A DNA stretch of 11,348 nt from NCBI GenBank assembly GCA_026785745.1, contig JAJAZO010000271.1, positions 1-11,348 of the forward strand, written 5' to 3'. Of the stretch, positions 1 to 7,352 are shown in pieces. Numbering within the stretch: the stretch's first letter is position 1; each line of letters opens with the position of its first letter. The position numbers and the translations under genes are program-made. This DNA is from Chitinophagaceae bacterium (GTDB taxonomy: Bacteria > Bacteroidota > Bacteroidia > Chitinophagales > Chitinophagaceae). The notes below the pieces were generated by a model that saw nothing but the letters and a program-made list of their open reading frames with translations, made no database searches and was not told the DNA's origin.

Positions 1-49
1 GCAGACGCATTAAAATTTAAGGCAAAGAACAGCACACGGATGACACGGA

Positions 50-65
50 TCTGCCTGTCGGCAGA
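50..65. repeat. Small hairpin inside the inverted-repeat element
   Basis: Arms TCTGCC (50-55) and GGCAGA (60-65) are perfectly complementary around a four-base loop, TGTC. It is nested in the left half of the larger element. It may be a separate palindromic unit inserted into or shared by that element. Confidence 0.6.
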
Positions 66-163
66 CAAGTTGAGCGGATCCCATATCTATCGGATTGCAC
101 TGTTTTATTACTTTATTCAGACTTGTAAAGTACATATCCGCAGCACAGAAGGATAATCACAGA

Positions 164-186
164 TTTATCCGCCGCAGGCGGATAAA
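164..186. repeat. Perfect 10-bp palindrome with 3-base loop
   Basis: TTTATCCGCC (164-173) pairs perfectly with GGCGGATAAA (177-186) around the loop GCA. It lies in the right half of the inverted-repeat element and is the strongest hairpin in it. It is more than 130 bases from the nearest start codon and is not followed by a long T run on the + strand, so I read it as part of the repeat rather than as a terminator. Confidence 0.7.
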
Positions 187-324
187 AAATCCGTTATTAT
201 CCTCCCTTACCGTGTCCTCCGTGTTCCCTTTTTTCACTTAGACAGATTTTAATGCGTCTGCTCTGATTGGATGTATTGATTTTTCATTTAGTAATACCTT
301 ATTTAAATACATTTGCCGACTAAC

Positions 325-1443
325 ATGAGTTTACCAAAACAACCTTACAGCCAGACAAAGGCATTGTGGGCTATTACAAGGGCCAGTTTCAAAGCTATTT
401 TTGCCAACCCCAGTGCTATTATATTCAGTATCTTATTTCCTATCATTTTTACGTTGATTTTCGGAGCTTTTGGAAGTAATAATGGTGTCAGTTACCGTAT
501 TGCCTTAACTCCCGGCAGCGATACTACACAAGGTTTTTATACGGGGTTGAAAAAAATACCCGGAGTAAAAATTATTACCTACAGCGATACTGTTTTACGC
601 AATAAAGACCTTAATAAAGGAAGGTTAACAGCAATACTCGACATAAGTAGTAAAATGGATTCTGCTGACAAGCTACATTATACAATCGGGATAAAGTCCA
701 CTACAGCCAGTTCCAATACGGTGTACTCATTCAGGGCAGCCCTTGATCTTGTAAAGCTACAGTTGGAAAAAATGCTGAATGAAGATGCTGAAAGTTTTGT
801 GACAATAAATGACCCGGTGGTGGAGAAAGTAAGAAAATTCAGGCCCATAGATTTTATTCTTCCCGGTCAGTTAGGGTTCTCCATTTTGTTCTCCACTTTG
901 TTTGGCGTGGCCTTTACTTTTTTTGGTTTGCGGGAGCAATTAGTGTTGAAACGTTTTTATGCGTCACCAGTCAGCAAGATGAATATTTTACTGGGTATAG
1001 GGATGAGCCGTTTATTTTTCCAACTGCTTAGTGTAGTGGTGTTAATCTTATTCGGGCATTTTGCTTTGAATTTCACTCTGTATCACGGCATATTTACTTT
1101 CCTGGAGATTATCGCCATGACTATTATCATGCTGTTTCTGCTGATGGGGGTGGGGCTAATCTTCAGCAGCATTGCAAAAAGCGATACATCAATACCATTG
1201 CTGATTAATCTATTTGGTTTTCCGCAGATGATGCTGTCCGGCACTTTCTTCACCATAGAAGTTTTTCCCAAATGGCTGCAGGAAATATGCAGGGTGTTAC
1301 CACTTACACAGTACAACGATGCTATCCGGAAAATATCATTTGAAGGCTTGAGCATTTTCGATTGCTGGAAAGAGATAGGCATTCTTGGCATCTGGATGGC
1401 CATTACTTATATTATCGCAGCAAGAGTTATTAAATGGGAGTAA
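325..1443 (+). CDS. ABC-2 type transporter permease
   Basis: This is the membrane subunit of an ATP-driven exporter, acting in the inner membrane with a separate ATPase; the substrate is unknown. The 372-residue protein has the ABC-2 layout: one N-terminal helix (about 31-50), a large extracytoplasmic domain (about 52-175), then five helices (about 180-201, 221-245, 255-282, 289-310 and 350-368). The segment around 303-335 (SGTFF, a Pro-Lys-Trp turn, then VLPLTQYNDAIR) is typical of the family. I chose ATG 325 over the in-frame TTG at 313, because MSLPK followed by a short polar leader gives a normal N-terminus. No ATPase gene adjoins: the inverted repeat lies upstream and a START-like gene overlaps downstream. 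Either the partner is elsewhere or it was separated from this gene by the repeat. Confidence 0.88.
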   Translation: MSLPKQPYSQTKALWAITRASFKAIFANPSAIIFSILFPIIFTLIFGAFGSNNGVSYRIALTPGSDTTQGFYTGLKKIPGVKIITYSDTVLRNKDLNKGRLTAILDISSKMDSADKLHYTIGIKSTTASSNTVYSFRAALDLVKLQLEKMLNEDAESFVTINDPVVEKVRKFRPIDFILPGQLGFSILFSTLFGVAFTFFGLREQLVLKRFYASPVSKMNILLGIGMSRLFFQLLSVVVLILFGHFALNFTLYHGIFTFLEIIAMTIIMLFLLMGVGLIFSSIAKSDTSIPLLINLFGFPQMMLSGTFFTIEVFPKWLQEICRVLPLTQYNDAIRKISFEGLSIFDCWKEIGILGIWMAITYIIAARVIKWE

Positions 1444-1931
1444 TCAAACTTGGTTTCATCAGCTTTATTGTTTTTGCCCTGCTTATTACAGGCTTCTCCT
1501 TATTTATTCCTTCTCATATCCGCATTTCAAAAGCCGTTGACATTAATGTAAGTAAAGATTTAGTTATGCAGCAAATCAATGATGCGACAAACTGGAAAAA
1601 TTGGTTTCCCGGTGGTGATACTGCTACCTCTTATATGGAAGAAAGTAAAATAACAGGCATAAGTATCGGCGGCAAGCAGGCTCTGGTAATAACGGAAGCT
1701 ACCGATAGCTCCGTTTTGGCAAAAAATGTTGGCCCCGGTTCTAAAAGAGTAACTTCCGGCTGGAATATCTATGAAGGAAGAACACCCAACACGGTAACGG
1801 TACAATGGTATATGGATTTTCATCTTCGATGGTATCCCTGGGAAAAATTTTCCAGCCTGCTACTCGAAAAAAGATATGGGCCAATGATGGAGCAGGGCCT
1901 TGATAAGTTGAAAAATTTATTGGACAAATAA
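1434..1931 (+). CDS. Membrane-anchored SRPBCC (START-like) family protein
   Basis: The 165-residue protein starts with one hydrophobic helix (about 5-25), followed by a domain resembling the SRPBCC/polyketide cyclase fold. Visible features are a helix with the N-W-x-x-W-F-P-G pattern (about 53-60), several beta strands ending in a Trp-rich strand (about 123-135), and a long C-terminal amphipathic helix (YGPMMEQGLDKLKNLL). Such domains form a hydrophobic cavity for lipids or other small ligands, but the ligand cannot be predicted. Its ATG lies inside the last codons of the permease gene (10-base overlap), so the two are probably translated together. The helix suggests it sits at the inner membrane, with the domain probably on the periplasmic side. 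Function beyond the fold is unknown. Confidence 0.78.
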   Translation: MGVIKLGFISFIVFALLITGFSLFIPSHIRISKAVDINVSKDLVMQQINDATNWKNWFPGGDTATSYMEESKITGISIGGKQALVITEATDSSVLAKNVGPGSKRVTSGWNIYEGRTPNTVTVQWYMDFHLRWYPWEKFSSLLLEKRYGPMMEQGLDKLKNLLDK

Positions 1932-1950
1932 AGAGGAAGAGCAATTTTTT

Positions 1951-1970
1951 TATGCGGCTTTTTGCGGCTT
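1951..1970. repeat. Two tandem 10-base units
   Basis: The block TGCGGCTT occurs at 1953-1960 and again at 1963-1970, giving a 10-base period just downstream of the SRPBCC stop. It does not fold into a hairpin, so it is not an obvious terminator. A period near one helical turn could suit a DNA-binding protein, but chance is also plausible. Confidence 0.4.
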
Positions 1971-2004
1971 AACTGTCGGGTTATTGCAATTATTTGCCAC
2001 TTTG

Positions 2005-2030
2005 TGCAACATTTTTTATTCCAAATTGTC
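2005..2030 (+). promoter_or_regulatory. Candidate ECF-type promoter upstream of the SusC gene
   Basis: TGCAAC (2005-2010) is followed after 15 bases by TTGTC (2026-2030). The same two blocks occur before the sigma factor and LVIVD genes of this window, there separated by 16 bases and flanked by extra conserved CG. The eight bases TGTGCAAC are shared exactly with the sigma site. The spacer is AT-rich and one base shorter, and the CG flanks are missing, so this match is weaker. It would give a 5' leader of roughly 75 bases before ATG 2113. No good TAnnTTTG housekeeping box with a properly spaced TTTG was found in this gap. Confidence 0.35.
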
Positions 2031-2112
2031 TATGTTGCATATCTTGTTTTGTCTTTTATCCAAAGATTATAATAAGACCAACCTTCAATTTAAGAACTTA
2101 AAACTGCTAACA

Positions 2113-5100
2113 ATGAATCAACTGAAACGATTATTGCTTCGGAAGTGCAAGAGCATTTCCTTTCTTATTTTATTGCAGCTATTTTTCATAGCTGCCTCAG
2201 CCCAAATTAAAGTCAGTGGTAAGGTAACCGGACCGGATGGAAAAGGTGTTCCTTCTGCGTCTGTTAGTATTCGCAATACCACATTTGGTGCTGCAACCGA
2301 TGCTGACGGTATGTACAGTATTACGGCTGATTTAAAACCAGCCACCTATACAATTGATTATACCGGTGTAGGTTTTAAAAGCAAAGAACAATCATTGATT
2401 GTTAACAATAGTGTTGCTTACACATCAGATATCCAGTTATCTGAAGATGCATTGAAAATGGATGAAGTGGTGGTTATTGGTTCTTCTTTAAAGCAATCGA
2501 GGAAGGAATTAGGTAATACTGTTAACTCTGTAAGTGCAAAACAACTTATTAATACTGGTTCAGGTAACCTTTCAGCAGCATTGCAGGGTAAAGTGCCGGG
2601 AGCACAAATTACCCAAACTTCTGGTGATCCATCAGGGGGCATTTCAATCCGAATGAGGGGTACCAGTACTATTAAAGGTTCTTCAGAACCATTATATGTT
2701 ATTGATGGTGTAATAGTAAGTAATGCAACTACCAATGTTACTAACCTTAATGTGGGGGCAGGTGCAAGTGCCGAATTAGGCACCAACAGAATGGCAGATA
2801 TTAATCCGAATGACATCGAAAAAATTGATATTATTCCAGGCGCATCAGCATCTGCTATTTATGGCTCAAGAGCCAGTAATGGTGTTGTATTGATTACAAC
2901 CAAAACAGGTAAGGCAGGTCAGTTAAAAATTGATTTTGGTACAAGCCTTATTTCAAACTCTTTACGTAAGAAGGTTTATATAAGTACGTATGGAAAACAA
3001 TTTGGATACGCAGCTCTCCGGTTAGGCAACATCAGCAATGCCGGTGGTCCACCTACTTACACAGGAGCAACTACTACTTATACAAGACCTGATGGACAAG
3101 TGAGGATATTGGCAACTGATCTTGTAGATGTTACCCGGTATGACTACCAGGATAATATTTTTCAAAAAGGTATGGGAACGGATAATTATATCTCATTAAG
3201 CGGCGGCTCAGAAAAAACAAAATATTATTTCTCCGGTGGATATTATAAAAATGAAGGTATCATCAAGAACACCGATTTCAGAAGGTTTAATTTTAAAACG
3301 AGAGTTGAGCAAACAATCAATAAGTACCTGACCATTATTGGTGGTATCGCTTACACTAATAGTTTCTCCAATGAAAAACCAAATGGTAACGTTTTTTGGA
3401 GTCCCATCAATTCTATAAACATTACCAACAACTTGTATGATATTACACAAAGGGATGCTGCAGGAAATCTTAAAAATGTAGAACCTACAAGGGTTAACCC
3501 GCTGAGTGTAGTTGAAGACATGTCTTTAACACAATCAGTTAACAGGACAATAAGCGATATACAGGTGAAAATAAAACCATTCAAGGGGTTAAGTATTGAT
3601 TACATCCTCGGTATTGACAACTTCAGCCAGGAAGGAAGAAACCTGATTGAACGGTATCCTTATATAGCAGCACAGGAAGGACTTGGATATGTGGCCAGTG
3701 CCCTGGTAAATACTTTTTTGATTAATAATGACGTAAACATTTCATATCAGGCAAAATTTAAAACGATTTCTTCGTTGACTACCGCTGGTTTTAATCACCA
3801 GTATCAGAAAATTACAGGATTATTTAATGAAGGAAGAGATTTGCTGAATGGTATTACAACAATTAATGGAGCTGCGGTAAAACTTGACCCAAGATACGTA
3901 CTTGATCAGCGTCAGATTTTCGGGGGCTTTCTCCAACAAACATTCGGGTATAAAAATATATTCTTTTTGACGGCTGCTGGCCGCATTGATGGAAGCACTT
4001 CTTTTCCACAAGACACACGGACATATTTTTATCCGAAAGTGAGTGCTTCATGGTCAATTAGTGATATGGATTTTTGGAAAGATTTGACTAATTCATGGTT
4101 CAATTCTGCCAGGGTAAGAGCTTCATGGGGTGTAGCCGGTAATCTTAGTGGAATTGGTTCATACGACCGGTTTTCTAATTATCTATCCAGCAACATTAAC
4201 GGAATTGCTACTTATAATGCTAATACTGCCTTGGGTAATGGACTGGTGGTACCGGAAAGATCAAGCGAATTTGAATTTGGTACCGACCTTTCTTTTTTCA
4301 ATAATAAACTAGGCCTCGTCTTTACTGTATACAATAAAAAAATTGTTGATAATTCATTGCTGGTTGACAGAGTTCTTGCTCCATCATCAGGTGGAAGTAC
4401 CAGAACTGAAAACGTTGGAAACCTTACCAACAAAGGTTGGGAATTGGGTGTTACCGCTACTCCTGTTTCTGGCAAAAACTTCAACTGGACCTTGTTTGGT
4501 TCTGTAAATAGAAATAAAAACCTGGTTACGGCATCCAGTCAGGTATCTCCAGTTGCATTGGCAAATGCCGGAGGTTCTCCTTCTGTTATTTTAGCTGGTT
4601 ATCCGGTAGGTGTTTTTTATGGAAATTATTTTGAAAGGGATGCTCAGGGGAATTTAGCCTTAGATGCCGGTGGCCGTCCTATTGCTTCAGTTAATAATCC
4701 GACTGCGAAAGTATTATTAAGAAAAGCATTGGGTGATCCGAACCCTGATTGGGTGATAAGCCTGAACAACAGTTTTGAATATAAAAAACTCAGCTTTAGT
4801 TTCCTGTTTGATGGTGCTTTGGGGCAGGAGGTTTTTAATGCAGACAGAAGAACAAGACAAGGTGTTGGAATTGGAGATTATTCAGAAAAAGAGATAAAAG
4901 GCCTTTTACCAAGAGGTTATATTTTCAGTATTTATAATACAGAGGAATGGAGGATAGAAAGTGGCTCTTATATCAAACTAAGAGAGATTGCTTTATCTTA
5001 TCAACTCCCATCTTTTGCCAAGTTCATAAAATCATCTTCTATTTCTTTAATTGGTAGAAATCTGGTAAGTTTTGATGATTATGACGGATATGATCCTGAG

Positions 5101-5199
5101 ACCAATGCTGGTGGTAATAGCTCAGTATTAAGAGGAATCGATTTTGGTAATGTACCAATTCCGAAAACATTCCAGTTGTCATTCAGAGCCAGTTTTTAA
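2113..5199 (+). CDS. SusC/RagA-family TonB-linked outer membrane transporter
   Basis: This is an outer membrane barrel that imports a large substrate (glycan, peptide or similar) using TonB energy, working with the SusD-like lipoprotein encoded next. The protein has 1028 residues, normal for the family. Order of parts: signal peptide ending at ASA (about residue 30); carboxypeptidase-regulatory-like beta-sandwich (about 33-110), as found in SusC proteins; a D-E-V-V-V-I-G TonB-box-like segment (117-123); plug domain with the L-Q-G-K-V-P-G and L-Y-V-I-D-G-V signatures (157-200); then a long barrel ending in the aromatic residue Phe. The start is ATG 2113, because it opens directly on the signal peptide; earlier in-frame TTG 1984 and ATG 2032 would add an implausible leader. 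No FecR-type or signalling N-terminal domain is seen. The substrate cannot be told. Confidence 0.95.
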   Translation: MNQLKRLLLRKCKSISFLILLQLFFIAASAQIKVSGKVTGPDGKGVPSASVSIRNTTFGAATDADGMYSITADLKPATYTIDYTGVGFKSKEQSLIVNNSVAYTSDIQLSEDALKMDEVVVIGSSLKQSRKELGNTVNSVSAKQLINTGSGNLSAALQGKVPGAQITQTSGDPSGGISIRMRGTSTIKGSSEPLYVIDGVIVSNATTNVTNLNVGAGASAELGTNRMADINPNDIEKIDIIPGASASAIYGSRASNGVVLITTKTGKAGQLKIDFGTSLISNSLRKKVYISTYGKQFGYAALRLGNISNAGGPPTYTGATTTYTRPDGQVRILATDLVDVTRYDYQDNIFQKGMGTDNYISLSGGSEKTKYYFSGGYYKNEGIIKNTDFRRFNFKTRVEQTINKYLTIIGGIAYTNSFSNEKPNGNVFWSPINSINITNNLYDITQRDAAGNLKNVEPTRVNPLSVVEDMSLTQSVNRTISDIQVKIKPFKGLSIDYILGIDNFSQEGRNLIERYPYIAAQEGLGYVASALVNTFLINNDVNISYQAKFKTISSLTTAGFNHQYQKITGLFNEGRDLLNGITTINGAAVKLDPRYVLDQRQIFGGFLQQTFGYKNIFFLTAAGRIDGSTSFPQDTRTYFYPKVSASWSISDMDFWKDLTNSWFNSARVRASWGVAGNLSGIGSYDRFSNYLSSNINGIATYNANTALGNGLVVPERSSEFEFGTDLSFFNNKLGLVFTVYNKKIVDNSLLVDRVLAPSSGGSTRTENVGNLTNKGWELGVTATPVSGKNFNWTLFGSVNRNKNLVTASSQVSPVALANAGGSPSVILAGYPVGVFYGNYFERDAQGNLALDAGGRPIASVNNPTAKVLLRKALGDPNPDWVISLNNSFEYKKLSFSFLFDGALGQEVFNADRRTRQGVGIGDYSEKEIKGLLPRGYIFSIYNTEEWRIESGSYIKLREIALSYQLPSFAKFIKSSSISLIGRNLVSFDDYDGYDPETNAGGNSSVLRGIDFGNVPIPKTFQLSFRASF

Positions 5200-5217
5200 T
5201 CTTTAAAAATCAGAAAA

Positions 5218-6552
5218 ATGAAAATGCAACAAATAAAACAAATCACTTTACTTTTCTTGCTGGGAAGCAGCATCATGTTTACTTCCTGCAAAAAAGAATA
5301 TATCAATCCAAGCGCCGCATCAGTACCTAGTGTTACTACCAGTGTGGATGGATTAATGAACCTTTGTGCAGGCTTGCAAAGAAGGTTTACTATCGGAAGG
5401 CAGAGTCCTTTATATACAGCACCTATCGGGGGTGCATACAGTGTATTCGCATTATATACGTTGAATATTGGTAATACGGCAGAGAAAGAATTGGAAACCG
5501 GTAAAGGAGCAGTAACGCAGGGTAATGCTGTTGTATCACAAATGTGGGCACAGTGTTTACTAACCAGGACCGAAGCAGAAACTGTACTTGATAATTTAAG
5601 TGTGGCTGCCGATCCTACAGACCGTGTTGGCTTGAAAGCTTATGCAAGTATTTTTTATGCAATGAGTATGGGAACATTAGTTCAGTTTTTTGAAAAAATG
5701 CCATTGACAAAGGGTAACAATGCTGTGTTCAGTACTAGAGCAGAAGCATTGCAAAAAGTAATTACACTTTTGGAAAGTGCCGATGCTGATTTGGCAACGA
5801 CTAACCCGAGTACAAAATTTTTAAGCAAAGTCCCCGCAGGAATTGATATAAAAAATACAGTGAAGGCCCTGCTTGCCCGTTATTATAATATGCAAAGCAT
5901 GATTACGGGAACATATAATGCCACTTCTGGTAATAAAGCAATGACATATGCAGCAGCAGCAAGCCTGACAATAAAATCTGAATTCAGGTTCACTGCTACT
6001 ACTCCAAATCCATTAGGAGAATGGAATTTTACAGTGAATGTATTTGGTGCTATTGATTCCACCTTAGGATTAAAGAATGGGCTTGCTCCGGTTCCAGCCG
6101 CTACAGATCCACGTATTGGCTTTTATATCAGCAGAACAGGTCCTACTACATTTCCGCTAAAGGCTTTTGCTTTAAATACAACGGCATCTTATCCTGTTTA
6201 TTTGCCCGGTGAAATGAGTTTAATAGTGGCAGAGAACCTTGCCCGCCAGAATTTATTTGCGCAAAGCAAAACAGCATTGGATCTTGTACGCACAAAGACA
6301 ACTGATATTTATGGAATAGGTGCAGCGCAGCCTCCATACAGTGGCCCTTTGTCAGCTACTGATTTATTACAGGATATTTATAAACAAAGAAGGATTGAAT
6401 TATTTTTAAGCGGACAAGAATTGGAGGACAGCCGGAGGTTTGGTCGTCCTGCACCGAATTCGGTCAACGAAGAAAGAAACAGGACATTCTATCCTTATCC
6501 ATTAATTGAAAGGGATAATAATACGAATACTCCCGCAGACCCGGCTATTTAA
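5218..6552 (+). CDS. SusD/RagB-family outer membrane lipoprotein
   Basis: This is a surface lipoprotein that caps the SusC barrel and binds the substrate. The 444-residue product begins with a lipoprotein signal peptide whose lipobox FTSC places the lipidated cysteine at residue 24, followed by KK and an acidic residue. The middle is rich in helices of the TPR-like SusD type (for example the GLKAYASIFYAMSMG stretch). The C-terminal region carries the family pattern of Q-R-R-I-E-L-F followed by E-L-E-D-S-R-R-F. The protein is somewhat shorter than many SusD proteins (often 500 residues or more) but has both ends. It lies 18 bases after the SusC stop, in the same operon, with an A-rich stretch before the ATG. 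No hydrolase, surface-binding protein or sensor lies beside the pair, so the nutrient is unknown. Confidence 0.93.
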   Translation: MKMQQIKQITLLFLLGSSIMFTSCKKEYINPSAASVPSVTTSVDGLMNLCAGLQRRFTIGRQSPLYTAPIGGAYSVFALYTLNIGNTAEKELETGKGAVTQGNAVVSQMWAQCLLTRTEAETVLDNLSVAADPTDRVGLKAYASIFYAMSMGTLVQFFEKMPLTKGNNAVFSTRAEALQKVITLLESADADLATTNPSTKFLSKVPAGIDIKNTVKALLARYYNMQSMITGTYNATSGNKAMTYAAAASLTIKSEFRFTATTPNPLGEWNFTVNVFGAIDSTLGLKNGLAPVPAATDPRIGFYISRTGPTTFPLKAFALNTTASYPVYLPGEMSLIVAENLARQNLFAQSKTALDLVRTKTTDIYGIGAAQPPYSGPLSATDLLQDIYKQRRIELFLSGQELEDSRRFGRPAPNSVNEERNRTFYPYPLIERDNNTNTPADPAI

Positions 6553-6572
6553 TAATGGTATAATAATTTTAA

Positions 6573-6606
6573 GAAAAGGCTGCTTATAAAACAAAGCGGC
6601 CTTTTC
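6573..6606 (+). terminator. Hairpin terminator of the SusC-SusD operon
   Basis: The left arm GAAAAGGCTGC (6573-6583) pairs with the right arm GCGGCCTTTTC (6596-6606) across a 12-base loop, 11 pairs with a single G-T wobble. The right arm ends in a short T run, and further T-rich sequence follows. It starts 20 bases after the SusD stop. It also ends only 9 bases before the TTG of the methyltransferase gene, so it lies in that gene's leader if transcription reads through. Confidence 0.75.
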
Positions 6607-6615
6607 ATTTTCAGC

Positions 6616-7290
6616 TTGGTCAACGAAAAAAAAATAATAGACTCCTGGACTACCAATGCTGCCAACTGGATTGAGATCATTGACAACAATGGCATTGAGT
6701 CGAGAAGGCTGATTACCAACAAAGCTATAGTGGATGCTGTTTGCAGCAATAAACCAGCAACTGCATTGGATGTAGGCTGTGGAGAAGGCTGGCTGACAAA
6801 AGAGTTGTATGATAAAGGAATTGAAATGACCGGTGTTGATGTTATTCCTGAATTGATAGAGAGAGCCAGAGAAAAAGCGAAGGGTGATTTTTTAGTAGCA
6901 TCGTATGAAGATATTGTGTCGGGGAAAATCGTATTCTCAAAACTTTTTGATACTATCGTTATCAACTTTGCCCTGATAGCAAAAGAATCGACTGAAAATT
7001 TACTGGCAGCATTACCCCGCTACCTGTCTCCGGGTGGAAAATTATTAATACAAACATTGCACCCTTTCAGCCGTAAGGCTATTGATGATTATAAAAGCGG
7101 TTGGAAAGAAGGAAGCTGGGATGGATTAGGTGAACAGTTTACCCTGCCTTACCAATGGTATTTTTGCACACTGGAAGACTGGCTGCTGTTATTAGATCGG
7201 TCTGGATTTCATTCCATAAAAGTTACTGAAGTGTTACATCCTCAATCTGCTAAACCGTTGTCTGTTATTTTTGAGTGTACTCCACATTAA
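6616..7290 (+). CDS. Class I SAM-dependent methyltransferase
   Basis: A soluble cytoplasmic methyltransferase of 224 residues; the substrate is unknown. The Rossmann-fold signature is clear: motif I ALDVGCGEG (50-58) binds SAM, and motif II around GVDVIPELIERAR (73-85) holds the acidic residue for the ribose. A strand with D-T-I-V-I-N-F (112-118) and the L-S-P-G-G-K-L-L-I motif (137-145) follow, as in the Methyltransf_11/25-type families. The N-terminal block (S-W-T-T-N-A-A-x-W, then I-E-S-R-R) recalls a group of small-molecule methyltransferases. The start is taken as TTG 6616: the domain begins right after it, and no in-frame ATG occurs before motif I. There is no room for a promoter between the upstream terminator and this start, so it is transcribed by read-through or from a promoter before the hairpin. 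Confidence 0.85.
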   Translation: MVNEKKIIDSWTTNAANWIEIIDNNGIESRRLITNKAIVDAVCSNKPATALDVGCGEGWLTKELYDKGIEMTGVDVIPELIERAREKAKGDFLVASYEDIVSGKIVFSKLFDTIVINFALIAKESTENLLAALPRYLSPGGKLLIQTLHPFSRKAIDDYKSGWKEGSWDGLGEQFTLPYQWYFCTLEDWLLLLDRSGFHSIKVTEVLHPQSAKPLSVIFECTPH

Positions 7291-7327
7291 ACCCTTTTCT
7301 GCCTGTACTATTCCGGTCAGTTATCTT

Positions 7328-7335
7328 TATTTTTG
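7328..7335 (+). promoter_or_regulatory. Possible housekeeping -7 box (TAnnTTTG)
   Basis: TATTTTTG matches the Bacteroidota -7 consensus TAnnTTTG exactly and would start transcription about 10 bases before ATG 7353. No TTTG or TTG lies at the expected upstream distance, so only half the promoter is supported. Confidence 0.3.
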
Positions 7336-7352
7336 AGGCGAAAGACTTGTTT

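Larger units (their letters stand above)
1..261. repeat. Imperfect inverted repeat, MITE/REP-like intergenic element
   Basis: Bases 1-16 are the exact reverse complement of 246-261. Further in, 34-48 pairs with 210-224 at 14 of 15 positions, with similar spacing from each end (17 and 21 bases). The left inner arm also contains a direct duplication of ACACGGAT (34-41 and 43-50). Small perfect hairpins lie inside (50-65 and 164-186). No convincing gene or start codon context is present. The build, with terminal inverted repeats, nested palindromes and no coding capacity, fits a non-autonomous or REP-like dispersed repeat. ACACGGAT-type palindromes are, to my knowledge, frequent between genes in this phylum. 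The outer arm begins at base 1, so the element may extend beyond the window. Copy number and mobility cannot be judged here, and no target-site duplication can be checked. Confidence 0.7.

Noticed and set aside
308..315. TACATTTG, an exact TAnnTTTG match before the permease
   Set aside because: It lies only 9 bases before ATG 325 and has no TTTG or TTG at the proper upstream distance; AT-rich sequence makes such matches common.
1951..1970. Terminator after the SRPBCC gene
   Set aside because: The GCGGCTT blocks are direct, not inverted, repeats and cannot form a stem; there is a T run, but no hairpin.
1984..2112. N-terminal extension of the SusC frame from TTG 1984 or ATG 2032
   Set aside because: The extension precedes a proper signal peptide at ATG 2113 and would bury it.
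6549..6965. Open frame on the - strand covering the start of the methyltransferase and the terminator
   Set aside because: It is Ser/Leu-rich shadow translation, opposite a clear SAM-binding motif, with no family resemblance.
7275..7352. ATG 7275 as start of the GGAHCC protein
   Set aside because: It overlaps the methyltransferase end and places 26 extra residues before a clean signal peptide.
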